Source: Rusavskia elegans
Taxonomy: Eukaryota; Ascomycota; Lecanoromycetes; Teloschistales; Teloschistaceae
Assembly (NCBI GenBank): GCA_011316305.1
Contig: SAUG01000137.1
Location: 1-64,000, forward strand
Direction of reading: 5' to 3'
DNA length: 64,000 nucleotides
Shown: positions 1-10,397 of the stretch, piece by piece
Position numbering within the stretch: position 1 is the stretch's first letter
How the letters are laid out: each line of letters opens with the position of its first letter
Notes under the pieces: model-generated
Database searches by the model: none
What the model saw: the letters and a program-made list of their open reading frames with translations, nothing else
What the model was told of the DNA's origin: nothing
Position numbers and translations under genes: made by a program

Positions 1-510
1 TTAAATAGTATTTAAAGTATCGATATAACTATAAAAAAGTTCGAGCCGGAAGTCGTTAAATAGTATCTAAAGTATCGATATAACTATAAAAAAGCTTTTA
101 GCTCGGAATCGTCGAATTATATCCAAGGTATCGATATAACTATAAAGAAGTTCGAGCCGAAAGTCGTTAAATAGTATCCAAGGTATCGAAGTAACTATAA
201 AAAAACTTTTAGCCCGGAATCGTCGAATTATATCCAAGGTATCGATATAACTATAAAAAAGTTCGAACCGAAAATTATTAAATAGTATTTAAAGTATTAA
301 AGTAACTACGAAGAAGTTTTTAGCCCGGAATCGTCGAATTATATCTAAAGTATTAATATAACTATAAAGAAATTCGAACCGGAAGTTATCGAATAGTATC
401 TAAAATATCGAAATAACTATAAAGAAATTTTTAGTCCGGAATCGTCGAATTATATCTAAAATATCGATACGACTATAAAAAAGTTCGAGCCGGAAGTTAT
501 CGAATTAGCT
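1..510 (+). repeat. 111-bp tandem repeat, RIP-mutated, coding for a 37-residue unit
   Basis: The segment around GTTCGAGCCG recurs at about 39, 150, 261, 372 and 483, an exact 111-bp period, giving about 4.6 visible units; the array runs off the left edge of the window. Each unit consists of two diverged ~55-bp halves. In frame 1 every unit reads as the same 37-residue protein repeat, with a core like FSPESSNYIQ followed by DITIKKFEP. The only in-frame stops are TAA/TAG at sites where the sister units or RIP logic suggest CAA/CAG. After the last unit the frame continues briefly (IELARNL). It therefore looks like the 3' part of a repeat-containing gene or transposon ORF, not a non-coding satellite. 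I do not recognise the family. Confidence 0.75.
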
Positions 511-853
511 AGAAATCTTTAAATCGGGCGGAAATATTAATCTTTTAGTCTAGATAAAGATAGATAGACTAGAATTGGAAAGCGTATAGAAAACTACTAT
601 ATAATTTAATAATTATAAATAAATTCTAAAGTAATAATATAGACGTATAAACTTTTAAAATACTAATTAATAAATAGTTAATATAATTAGTAAATATAAT
701 TAAAAATCTATATATATTTTTTTTATTATATTTAAAATTAGATTAAAAGGAACGAGGTTCCGTAAAATACGCTAGTAAAAAATCTTTACTTAACTAAATA
801 CTTCGTATTTCGATTCTTTTTTTCCTTTTCTATATAATAAATATAATATACAT

Positions 854-1430
854 CAGCGAATTCTAAAATGGATTTTCAGATTAGACCGGCTGACAGCTAT
901 TTCAATCTAAATAATCCAAAAATCCAAATAATCTAAAAATCTAAAAAGTGGATTTTCGATAGATTAAAACTCTAATAGTATCTATAGTACGAATATCTGC
1001 TTAGTAAATAGCCTAAAATAGAATCTATATATAAGTTAAAAATAAATCTATATAATCTAACTTAAAAATAAAATTTAATAGCTATTACTAAAAGCGAAAA
1101 TAACGGAAATCGAATATCTATTTAATAAACTACGCTAGACCTATTCTAGTTAGATTCTAGTAAAGAAATCTAATTCTTTCGATCTAGACGAAGCTAGCCT
1201 AGCGGTATATATAGACGTATATAGACCTACTAACTAATAAAGATTTAAACGAATTTAAAATCGAATCTCTAAATCTTTTTAGCCGGTCTTAGCCGTTTTA
1301 GCCGCTTAGCCGTTTTAGCCGTCTTAGCCGCGCAGCTACGTAGCTTCGAATATACCTGAAACCGGCTGAAAACCGGCTGAGACGGCTGAGACGGCTAAAA
1401 CCGGCTTCAAGCCGGTTTTGAAAAATGCTA
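854..1430 (+). mobile_element. hAT-like non-autonomous element (MITE), copy 1
   Basis: The unit starts CAGCGAATTC and ends with AAAAATGCTA, whose reverse complement begins TAGCATTTTT, so CAG/(C)TAG-type ends as in hAT elements. The 8 bp outside the two ends are ATATACAT and ATATATAA, similar enough to be a RIP-mutated 8-bp target duplication. The interior holds a field of repeated AGCCG(T/G) words between about 1270 and 1420. A second, inverted copy lies at 31191-31815 inside Gypsy-A1. No coding capacity. Assignment to hAT is inferred from end sequence and duplication length only. Confidence 0.6.
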
Positions 1431-3473
1431 ATATATAAAATTCCGATTAATCGTTAAATATTATATCTTCTATACTAGATAAATTAAATACGAACTCGGA
1501 TAATTTTTCTCTATTTTTTATATAGATTTAGTTAAATATAAAATCTTTATATTTTCCTTTTTTATCTTTTTTATTCTATCTACTATTTTCTATTAATTCT
1601 TTTTACCGAGTCTTTCTTTTCTATATAAAATTTCTCTTCGGCGTTAGCTTTTATATTTAAACTAAAATAATAAAGATACTAGAAGATATTAAAGATACTA
1701 TAAAACAATTAGTACGAAAAAAGAAATTTATTAAAAATAATTCTAGTAATATCGAAATTTATTAAAATTATTTTACTTTTATTAAATATTTCGAGTAGTT
1801 AAAAGCCGATAAAAAGGCTATAGAAAAGATAGCTAAAGTATTAAAATCTAAAGCCGTTTCTAGATAAAACTTGGTATCTTCGACGCCTGGTTCTACGAAA
1901 AAAAAGTAAACTACTATTAAACTATAGAGTAGCTAAAATCTATTACGGTAATTAGTCTAGTAAATTCTGAAAATACTAAAAATCTTTAAAAAGTAAAAAG
2001 ACGAGACTTTTTAATATTATAAATCTGCCGAAAATCTTTTAATAATAGCTATAGATATCGATATAGCTTCTAAATAGCTTATAGCCGAAGAAATTAAATT
2101 TAAATATTTTTTATTTAAATTTAATAAAGTATAAAATTATATTAAAGTAGTTTATATTAAAATTTAGTAGCTATAGAAAGTAAAAACCGCTTCGGATATC
2201 GATAATAATAATAATATCGACTAGACTAAAGTTATTAAAATAATAGACGCCGTTATAATCGTTCGGTAAGTTAGTTTTATAATAAAATCCGATACCGGTT
2301 AGTTAGATAACGCTAATATAAATTTTTAACTAAAAGTAGTAGAAAAAGAAAATCTGCCGACTAACGTTTCCGATATCGACAATAAAAAATTTAATAGTAA
2401 TTTTTTTAATAATAGTATATTAAATTAGAAAAATACTTTATTTCTATTCGAAAAGAATTTAATAGTAGCTAATAATAGCGATAAATATCTACTAAATAAA
2501 GATTTAGTTACTAGCAGTTTTAAAATTAAACTAGAAGAAATATATTTTATAAAGTTCGAAAATAACGTAGTCTATACTTTAATCGCTGCCTTTACTGCTA
2601 GTATTATTTAAAAGAGTATTAATATTAGTATTATACTCTAAAATATATAAATATAGACCCGAATTAATAATATCTATAGTATTTTATATATTATCTATCC
2701 GAATAAAATAGTAATTTCTATAATATTTAATATAAACGGTATTAAATATATTACTTTAGACTATAGAAGTAAAAATTATTAGGATAATTTTTTTTTACTA
2801 GTACTAATTCTTTAAAAGTAATCTAAAAATAAAAAATAAAAGTTTAAAAAAAATCCGAAACCCGGTAAAAATAGATTAGTAAAATCGGCTATTAAATTTT
2901 TATAGTTACTATAAAGAAAACTACTAATATTAGTTTTAAATTCTATAATAATTTAAATTATTATTTTAGTAAAGACTATAATATTTTAAAAGGCGTCGTA
3001 AAAAAAATTATCCGGAATATCGTTCGATATTCCGGCTAGATAGGCTCTACTATTTTCTAGTAGGATAAAAAATCTTTTATCGAAAGTTTATAATAGAAAT
3101 AGATAAATATCTATAGTATTTACGTCGTCTTTAATATATAGGCGGATATTCTAAAATTAGATATCGATTCTAAAATAGAAGATAATAATAATAAAAATTT
3201 CTATTAGAATATAAAGTAACTAATAGATAAAATAATAACTAGCGATACTTTTATTAGAAATATCGAAACCTGGTTTATAACTTATAAATAGATTATTTTA
3301 CGGAGCTAATAACCGGATATTAATAGTAATCTAGTAAAAATTCTATAGATAAATATATTTCGGATAGATAATTAATTATTTAGAAATTATATCGATCGGG
3401 AAATCGTTAAAGTAACTATTAAAACCTCCGCCGTCGAAGTTTCCGTCGCTAATCTCTCTAATCCTACCGTTAT

Positions 3474-3509
<36 letters not shown>

Positions 3510-3538
3510 CGCTGCTGCCGCTGCCGCTAATAATATTA
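3474..3538 (+). repeat. (TAC)n / GCC-GCT trinucleotide run
   Basis: About fifteen tandem ACT/TAC triplets are followed directly by GCTGCTGCCGCTGCCGCT. Read in one frame this is a Thr run followed by an Ala run, so it is probably a low-complexity stretch of a former coding sequence. It is embedded in the RIP tract but is itself little mutated because it lacks CpA-rich context on one strand. Confidence 0.7.
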
Positions 3539-4200
3539 CTATTATTTCTTCTATAGCTACTTCTATAACTTCGGAATCGTCGTTCGGCTAACCCGAATCT
3601 CGACGAACTAGATAGATATAAAAGCTTATAGTAAAACTTTCTAGCTTTAAAGATTCTATTTAAATTAAAAATAAAATACTTTTCGTTATCTATATAGCTA
3701 AAAGGAAAACTACTATCTCTAATATTAAACCTTCGGAAGATAGTAGAGTCGACGACGACGAGGACTAGAACGAAGATAACGAAGACGATAATAATAATAA
3801 TAACGGTACCGATAATAATAAAAACGCGGACGACTAAATCGAATTTTATATAAAATCTATTATAACGTAACTATTAGATAATAATAGATAGACGATCTAT
3901 TAATATTTCTAAACCTTCGGTCTATTTAATTTTAAAAACCTATAGAAAATAGCGACTAAATATTATATTTCTACTATATCGATAGATATATCTCGTAAGT
4001 ATACTTTCTATAAATAATTTACTAAAAACGATATCTTTTTATCTTTAAAATTCGATAATCTAGAAATATTTAAAAAAATAAAATACGAAGATTAAAATTT
4101 TATATCGTTTACTATTTATAAACTATTTAATAAAAACGGATAATTTCGAATTAAATTAACTTTTTATAATAAAAGTAGTAAATAATAATTAGTTAATAAA

Positions 4201-5095
4201 TTTATTATTTATATCTAGGAGACTACCGTTATAAATATCCGTCTATTAATTTTAAAGAATATTATAAAATAAACCGCGACCTAGAAAAAAAAGCTATACT
4301 AGTTTTAATAAAACGTCCGCCTTTTATTTATTATAGTAATAGGTAGATATACTAAAAAGAAAAGGAAATTTAATATAGAAAAATTTAAACCCGCTATCTA
4401 AAAGATTTAATAGCGGGAATAAAATTATATAATATTCGAAATTAATATTCGTCTACTATAAATCTAGATAATAGAAACTAATAAACTAATAATTTTTATT
4501 TCCCGCTTTAATAAAAATATCGGGTAAACGCGTAGCTAGAAAAATAAAAATAAAATAGTAGAAATTAAATAAACTCTACGCTAGAAATAACTTCTAGCGA
4601 ATCTAGATAATACGATATACCGTTATTTAATCTAGATTAAATATCTAAATAACCTACCGATACTTCTAGAAATAGACGGTTCGGAAAATAACTTTAATAG
4701 AATTATTTAGAAATTTAAATATAGAAAAAATAATATAGAAATCGTTCTAATAATATATAGAATTAAAAGATTATCTATTATTTTTAAATCCTACTAGCCT
4801 TTTATAGATTTATTTAAAAACGTTAAATTTACGCTCTTTATTAGAGAAAGTATTTTATAATAGACGAAGGCTAGTATTTTATAGGCTCTGTTAGATTAGA
4901 ATATAGAGGAGCTAGAGAAATAGTAGGCGAAAGTAGACCTAAAACTTATAGCTTATCGTTCTAACTACTACTATCTATATAGAGGTATTATAGAGTAGTA
5001 GAGAATATACGCGGATACTCGTACTAGATATAGTAGAGCGATTTAGTCAGACCCGCGGTCTAAGATTAGGAGGACTCTCGCTATAAAACGGCAGA
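4201..5095 (+). pseudogene. RIP-degraded coding remnant, family unrecognised
   Basis: Reading frame 1 from about 4201 is protein-like if TAA/TAG are read as RIP-converted CAA/CAG. The last part, from about 4861, gives a Gln/Glu/Lys-rich helical stretch, then a Tyr-rich segment and a strongly basic C-terminus ending near the TAA run at 5080-5090. Absence of TGA is not evidence here because TG is depleted throughout. I considered transposase, reverse transcriptase and DUF3435 tyrosine-recombinase families and could not match any. It could be the 3' end of the same gene that carries the 37-residue repeats, but the 3.7 kb between them cannot be bridged by eye. Confidence 0.35.
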
Positions 5096-5311
5096 AAAAA
5101 TTATAATAATAAAAAGCTATACAATTCTTGACTGTACTCTGTAATCTAGAGCTTCGTTCCCCCTCTCTGCATGTTTCCTGATATAGCCATATCCCACATG
5201 CCACCTTTTGATGCCTGGCCACCAATTCTTGTTCTCCCCTCTCGCCTCCTTGCCTTGTTGCTTCAAGTCCGTCCAGACCAATTTGGCCTTCGGGCTGTAT
5301 ATGCCCTCCAA

Positions 5312-6457
5312 GACATAATGTGTACCACGACGCTGCAGCTACGCTGCGCTGTTTGACGATCCGAACAGGAAGCGTAGCGTTATCGCCTTGAACGAACTGC
5401 ATCGCGATGAATCCGATCACTAACAATCCGGAGATAACGAAAAGAGCGATGATTCGGCCTGGGATATAAGTGAGCATTCTCGGCCGAGTCACAGTGAACC
5501 TTGAGAAAACCCACCATTAGACCAGGGATATTTAGTTCCCCCCCACTGGAGAGCGAGCAGAAGACATATAATGGCAGGAAGGAAAAACAGCGATCCAACG
5601 GGATCAAACTGCCTCGATCGTGCTTTGAAACCGATGGTTGCTTGCTTTTGGCGTTTGGGGGATTTGAAGAAGAAGGCAATTCCCGTAACGGTAACGGCTC
5701 CCAGAGGTAGGTTGATGTAGAAACACCATCGCCAAGAAACATGGTCTGTGAAAGCGCCACCCATAAGGGGGCCAGCCACGGACGCAATGCCATACATGGC
5801 ACCAATGATACCAGTGTAGATGGGTCGTTGCCGGAGGGGTACCGTGTAGGCGACAATGACCAGGGCACCAGAGAAGATGCCAGCAGAGCCTACACCAGCG
5901 ACGGCTCGGCCAACGATGAGGGCGACCGATGTTGGTGCAGCGCCGCAGATAAGCGAGCCGAGCTCGAAGATGGCAATGGCAGTCAAATAAACCCATTTGA
6001 TGCTGAAGAAGGTATAAAGCTTGCCAAAGAAGAGCTGGAATGCGCAGGTGGTGAGCAGGTAAGACGAACCATACCAGCCCACATCGTCGAGCGAATTGAA
6101 ATGGTCGGTTATTTTGGGGATCGCAGTGGCAATGATGGTGTTGTCCAGCGCCATGAGCAAGACGGACAAGCATAGGGAAACCGTGATGATGGCAAGCTTG
6201 GCTCCGGAGGGATATTCGGGTTCGTCCGTTAGTTTTTCCAAAGCGGCGGCCTCTCGGATCGGGGTTGTTTCGATGAGCTTCTCATTGTTCGTGGCGGCCG
6301 CATGTTTTGAAGACGAGCTTTCCGACGACAGCTTTTCCTGGACTTGACCGAGATTCGAAATGGATGAGGTTGATGGTGGCACAACGGTTGAAACCGGGGG
6401 ATCGTCCATGGTCGTGGTAGCAGGTGGAGGAGCTGGCTTGGTGAAGGGTAATTTCAT
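5312..6457 (-). pseudogene. MFS multidrug/toxin exporter (DHA2, 14-TM type), 3' end lost
   Basis: Proton-driven efflux permease of the plasma membrane; relatives export drugs or fungal secondary metabolites. The start is the ATG at 6457; the longer frame to 6562 has no upstream ATG. After a polar N-terminal tail of about 80 residues come helices with the DHA2 signatures [12 protein letters not shown], the motif-C stretch VAGPLMGG and [11 protein letters not shown] 56-nt intron (5514-5459, GTGGGT..CAG) joins WSN to GRIIALFVISG. Homology runs to ASWYTLCLGG near 5312 and then stops; the expected continuation (helices of about residues 380-550) is absent and replaced by unrelated sequence and then the RIP tract. 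About 370 of an expected ~550 residues remain, so this is a truncated, presumably non-functional transporter. The retained part shows no obvious RIP damage or frameshift. Confidence 0.85.
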
Positions 6458-7317
6458 TGTGCCGGCTGTCGAAGGGCGTGGAGAAGCGGGACCATAGGAG
6501 GTGGGAAGATGGTTGGTGTACAGTTTTTCGAAGGAGGAAAGAAAGACGTGGGTAAGGAACAACGGTTTTGAAAGAACGACAGGAAGAGAGCAAGGAAGAT
6601 GGGCGAAGTATTTAATAGATTGAGATAACCCTACGGACCATTCATATTATTTGTTACCTACATTTGAAAGGGTCGATGTAGACCCATCGGGTACCGATGT
6701 TCCGTTGTCCGAATCAGTGGACACTAGCCGACGCCTAAGCTCCTAGGGTCGCTCATGGATCCGGAACCGGTCGTAATCGATAGCGGTGCGAGCAGTACGA
6801 ATACGGAGGATCGCGGTGGATGGTGGGTGCTGATTTCACACCCTCGTTGTTGTTGACCCATCGAATGAAGTCATGTCGTCAAGTCCAGCCGTTCTTCCTC
6901 GTGCAACTTTTTGCATCACCTACCTAGGTAAAGGTACGTGGTCCGACTAATGGTCAGATCAAGCTTTGTACTAAGGTAAGCACTCCACGGAGGAAAGTCG
7001 TCCCGTTCGCCGTATACGAAGTCCGACTTCGTGTTGCGCAAATGAAGTAATTCAGTCAAGCCAATTGATCCTGATTCCATCAAATTTGGGGAAGAAGATA
7101 CTATCTGTGAAGCACAGCGAAACGTATTCGTCGAATTCCATTGCAAGCAACCAGAGCATAAGACAAGTTGTCAAACGCGGGGGTATCGAGAATTGCTGAC
7201 CATCCCCCCGCTCTATCGACTCCAACTGTACATTGCACATTATACCTTATAACCTATTGAACGTCAAAGCCCCAACGCCTTGCTTTACCGTCATGAATCC
7301 ATGTAGAGAACAAACCA
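6458..7317. other. Intergenic, no gene seen
   Basis: About 860 bp between the MFS start and the CAP-H stop codon. It should contain the MFS promoter and the CAP-H 3' UTR. Only short, non-conserved ORFs occur; no RNA gene or repeat was recognised. Confidence 0.5.
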
Positions 7318-9976
7318 TCAATCCCCACCCTCGGTGATCTCCGCCGTCACGTCCCGCTGGATGCTCAACTCTGCGAGTCCGGGCTCGTTACCAAGAGTCA
7401 GACCTTTCTCGTTTGCCAGATGTAGCAGACATATGAAGCAGTATGAAGTTGAGATGTCGGCCATGGCCTGTTTCGGATACACCTGTAGTAAGTCGTTCAC
7501 TACGGACGTGAATTTCAACGTAGGGTATTCTACCCTCGACGGAGATCCAGGCGATATACTTGTCTGCACCGTACCCTCCTGGATACATCGGTAAGTCACC
7601 GTCTCACAAAGAATATATCCGAGGGGTTGCACCTTGTCAAAGCCGATTCCTCGCCACATCTCTTCTTTCAGCCTTCTGACATCGACCTTCTTCGCAACCC
7701 GCGCATACTGCACATATTCCGGTCGTAGCCGTCTACTTTGCGTCACGAGTTGCGTGCCAAACCCTCCTTCTTGGCTGCCGTTGGTATTGGACAGCATATC
7801 ATCCATCCCCTGACTCCCTACGTCAGGGTCACCCTCAGCATCTGGGGAGAACGCCTCTCTTGCATCTGCAAAATCGTCGTCGTCGCCGGGACCTCCACCT
7901 TGCGCAGCTAACCCGTCGTCCTGGAAGAAGTTGGCATCATAGTTGCCATGCCGAGAGTCTTCTTCGTTGGCAATTGCCTGATCTATACTCTCCTTTCTTG
8001 CCCAGTAAGCCTCGTCGGGTTCATCTTCCAATATGGCATCCGTCTGGGGGAGGCCGTATGTTTGTTTGCCACCACGACAGTTCCGTCTTGAACCCATACG
8101 GGCCTTTGGTTTCAGAAACAACCGCAGCAGCTGCCGTGAGTTGAAATGTTTGTCGTCTGGCAGCAAATTGCGAGTCTTCGATTTCCATTGGGATTTTGGT
8201 AACGAAATCGCAGAGTTCGATATTGCGGGAGTGTAGACCAACTCGGCTAAGCTTGGTTCCAGTGGTGACAGGAAATCGATCTCGAACGGCGCCTTCTCCT
8301 TTCTCTTAGCTGGTGCAGATCCCGCAGGCTTATTGGTATCCTTTATCCTGCGGATTCTCCAGTGTTCCGGACCGGCCCAATTCTTCTTCAAGGCATTGTC
8401 GAAGTAACTCATAATATCCTCGTGGTTCACATCGTTGTCATCGTGATGAAGGGTTACAGTCTTAGTATTGCCTTTAGGATCGAAGCTACCGGTGCCCATA
8501 CCATGCTCGTTAGTTTCGACACCTTCACACATACCTTCATACTCCCCATGGTGTATTCTCAAGTTGGGATCGATGGCAGCGCTTTTCGCCCAAGCCTCAC
8601 CACCCGCCCCGAATTCAGCATCTGCAGCAAGATCAAATCCGCCAAGAAGCCCGTCGTCGTCGTCGCCAAACCCGGCAGCGTTATCCTCGTCCAGAACGAT
8701 TCCGGTCTGGTCTGCGAGTGCTGGTCCATCATCCTGAACATCAGGGTTCTCCTGGCGCCAATCTTCGGAAGATTTCAGAAAGGGCATGTCAAGGCTGCTG
8801 GAGGGATCGCCAAGGTCGAAAGTTTTCATCGAAGGGCAGATGTCGTGATCTTCGAGTTGAGATAAGTCGGGAAAGAATATAGAAGCGAGAGAGTTGAGGT
8901 CAATATCCGGTATTATAGGTGTAATCGAATGGGCGTCTTTCGAAGGAACTTCTTCCCTCGGTTCCCCACATTCGGTTTCCTCGATATCGGCAGGAGCAAC
9001 GTTAGCGTCATCGCTGCTGTCAAAGACTATACGTCCTTCGGAGTCAATCGAGAGGTGGTTGAGCAGCAAGCCTTTTGCTCCACCTTCATCAAAATCCGCT
9101 GAGGCTTTCTTGAATAAAGGGTCTACCGAAAATTCGAGCTCAAACTTCTTGAGCTGCAACGACGCAAACGAAGGTGCTAAAGTGGCTTCCGAGGCACGTT
9201 GGGCCTGCCGCTGGATAAGTCTCATAGTATAAGAGAGACGGTTAACTAACCTTTTTTCTTGGCCGCTTTTGAGTATCGTCCTCATTTCCTTCGCCGTCTT
9301 CATCGCCTTCATCACCCGCTCCTCCTGCCGCATCATCTTTGTTCGACCTCTTGTTCCCACTGTCAGCAAGTCCGCTGAGAAGCTTGCCGGTCTCCGTTGC
9401 AACACTGTCGACTCGACTCGTGTAAATTTTGACGCATCCGTCAAGTGTGCAGCTGGCCTTTTGGAAATTGACGCCATCGCCTTCTTTCAGCAAGGACATG
9501 TCGTGGAAATAGTCGATCAATGCAAAATTCCAGGAATTTGTGGCATTGATTTTGTTATCTGTAGCCATCTTCATCCACTCTTCAAAATTCGCCAACAATG
9601 GGACACGCTTCATTGGAGTCATTGCGCTGCTTGTGACGATCGCAAGTCCTCCATCCTCCACATTCTCTTTGTCCCTTGCAATCTGCGCGCCCGGCGTTTT
9701 CGGACTGTCGCTGACCGCTCGCTGGTACTTGTTCAACTTGCGCATTGGAGAAGCTGCGGCTTTCAGAGAATTCATCTGTAAGTCGTGTAGCGCTTGCCGA
9801 GATTGAAGGCGGACAGCCTTTTCTTTTTTGTCATCGTTGAGAGGAATCCTATTTCGAAGACTTTTAGATGGTAATACCTCGTGGGACCATTGGTTGCCTT
9901 ACTTGAGTGGTGATTGTTTATGTGGTGTTGCAGCAGACATCTGCTGCGGCCTTGGAGGATTTGCGACTCGAGGCAT
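7318..9976 (-). CDS. brn1: Condensin complex subunit CAP-H / Barren (kleisin)
   Basis: Kleisin subunit that bridges the Smc2-Smc4 heads and recruits the HEAT subunits of condensin for mitotic chromosome compaction. Three exons: 9976-9861+ (start MPRVANPPRP; intron 9902-9861, GTAAGG..AAG), 9860-9251 (LRNRIPLNDDKKEKA... FEEWMKMATDNKINATNSW), and 9210-7318. The second intron is 9250-9211, or 9250-9205 with the next CAG. Family hallmarks: RIPLNDD near the N-terminus, the NSWNFALIDYFHDMSLL block, LQLKKFELEFSVDPLFKK with SADFDEGGAKGLLLNHL after it, and the C-terminal STSYCFICLLHLANEKGL winged-helix segment that contacts Smc4. An in-frame 54-nt segment near 7640-7587 (GTGCAA..CAG, preceded by a CTTAC branch-like site) could be a third intron, since its translation has no counterpart in the family. 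Length of about 850 residues matches orthologues. The start at 9976 is the only in-frame ATG. Confidence 0.93.
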
Positions 9977-10397
9977 TTGGGGTAAGATCTTCCTACTCTG
10001 ACGGGAATAGGAGCTTCTCACCAACTCAAGCCCAGCCGTAGGATCAAAGACCTCGCGAACGCGCAATGTAAACACACCAACCCAATCTGGAGCGACCACC
10101 CGAGCGGTAGAGACGCGCGATCGGCGGGTAGATAACGTCTAGTACTACGGGGAGCCATGTGATCTTTGAAGCGCAGCCTTTCACAACTTGTTAATTAATC
10201 TTAGCTACCTTACTCCTCTCTCACGATATTTGACGGCCCTAAGATTTTTCCACTAGAAGGACGAAGCGCCAGCAGACTGCCCCAGTACCGACTGTCATCA
10301 GCGTATGTCGCTGGGCGGTGGCATACTTCGAAGCACAAACTCTCTTCTAGCAGCGTTGGCGGATTCAAGCAGTTGATTTGTCGTGGTGTTCTCGACA
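9977..10397. promoter_or_regulatory. Divergent promoter, CAP-H / F-BAR RhoGAP
   Basis: The 421 bp separate two divergent start codons. ACGCG words typical of MBF-type G1/S control occur at 10059-10063 and 10113-10117, a palindromic TCGCGA at 10053-10058 and a forkhead-like GTAAACA at 10068-10074, all close to the CAP-H side. These match cell-cycle elements known from yeasts; function here is inferred. Confidence 0.45.

Larger units (their letters stand above)
511..5095. other. RIP-degraded AT-rich tract
   Basis: Base composition is strongly AT-biased, CA and TG are nearly missing while TA is abundant and CG persists. This is the expected outcome of RIP (CpA to TpA). No intact gene is present. 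Contained within are a hAT-like MITE (854-1430), a trinucleotide run (3474-3538), an acidic-coding stretch near 3740-3835 and a coding remnant ending near 5095. The tract stops abruptly at about 5095, where normal composition resumes. Confidence 0.85.

Noticed and set aside
1..510. Array of evenly spaced repeats that could be mistaken for a CRISPR
   Set aside because: The 111-bp units are contiguous without unique spacers, encode a protein repeat and lie in a fungal RIP tract.
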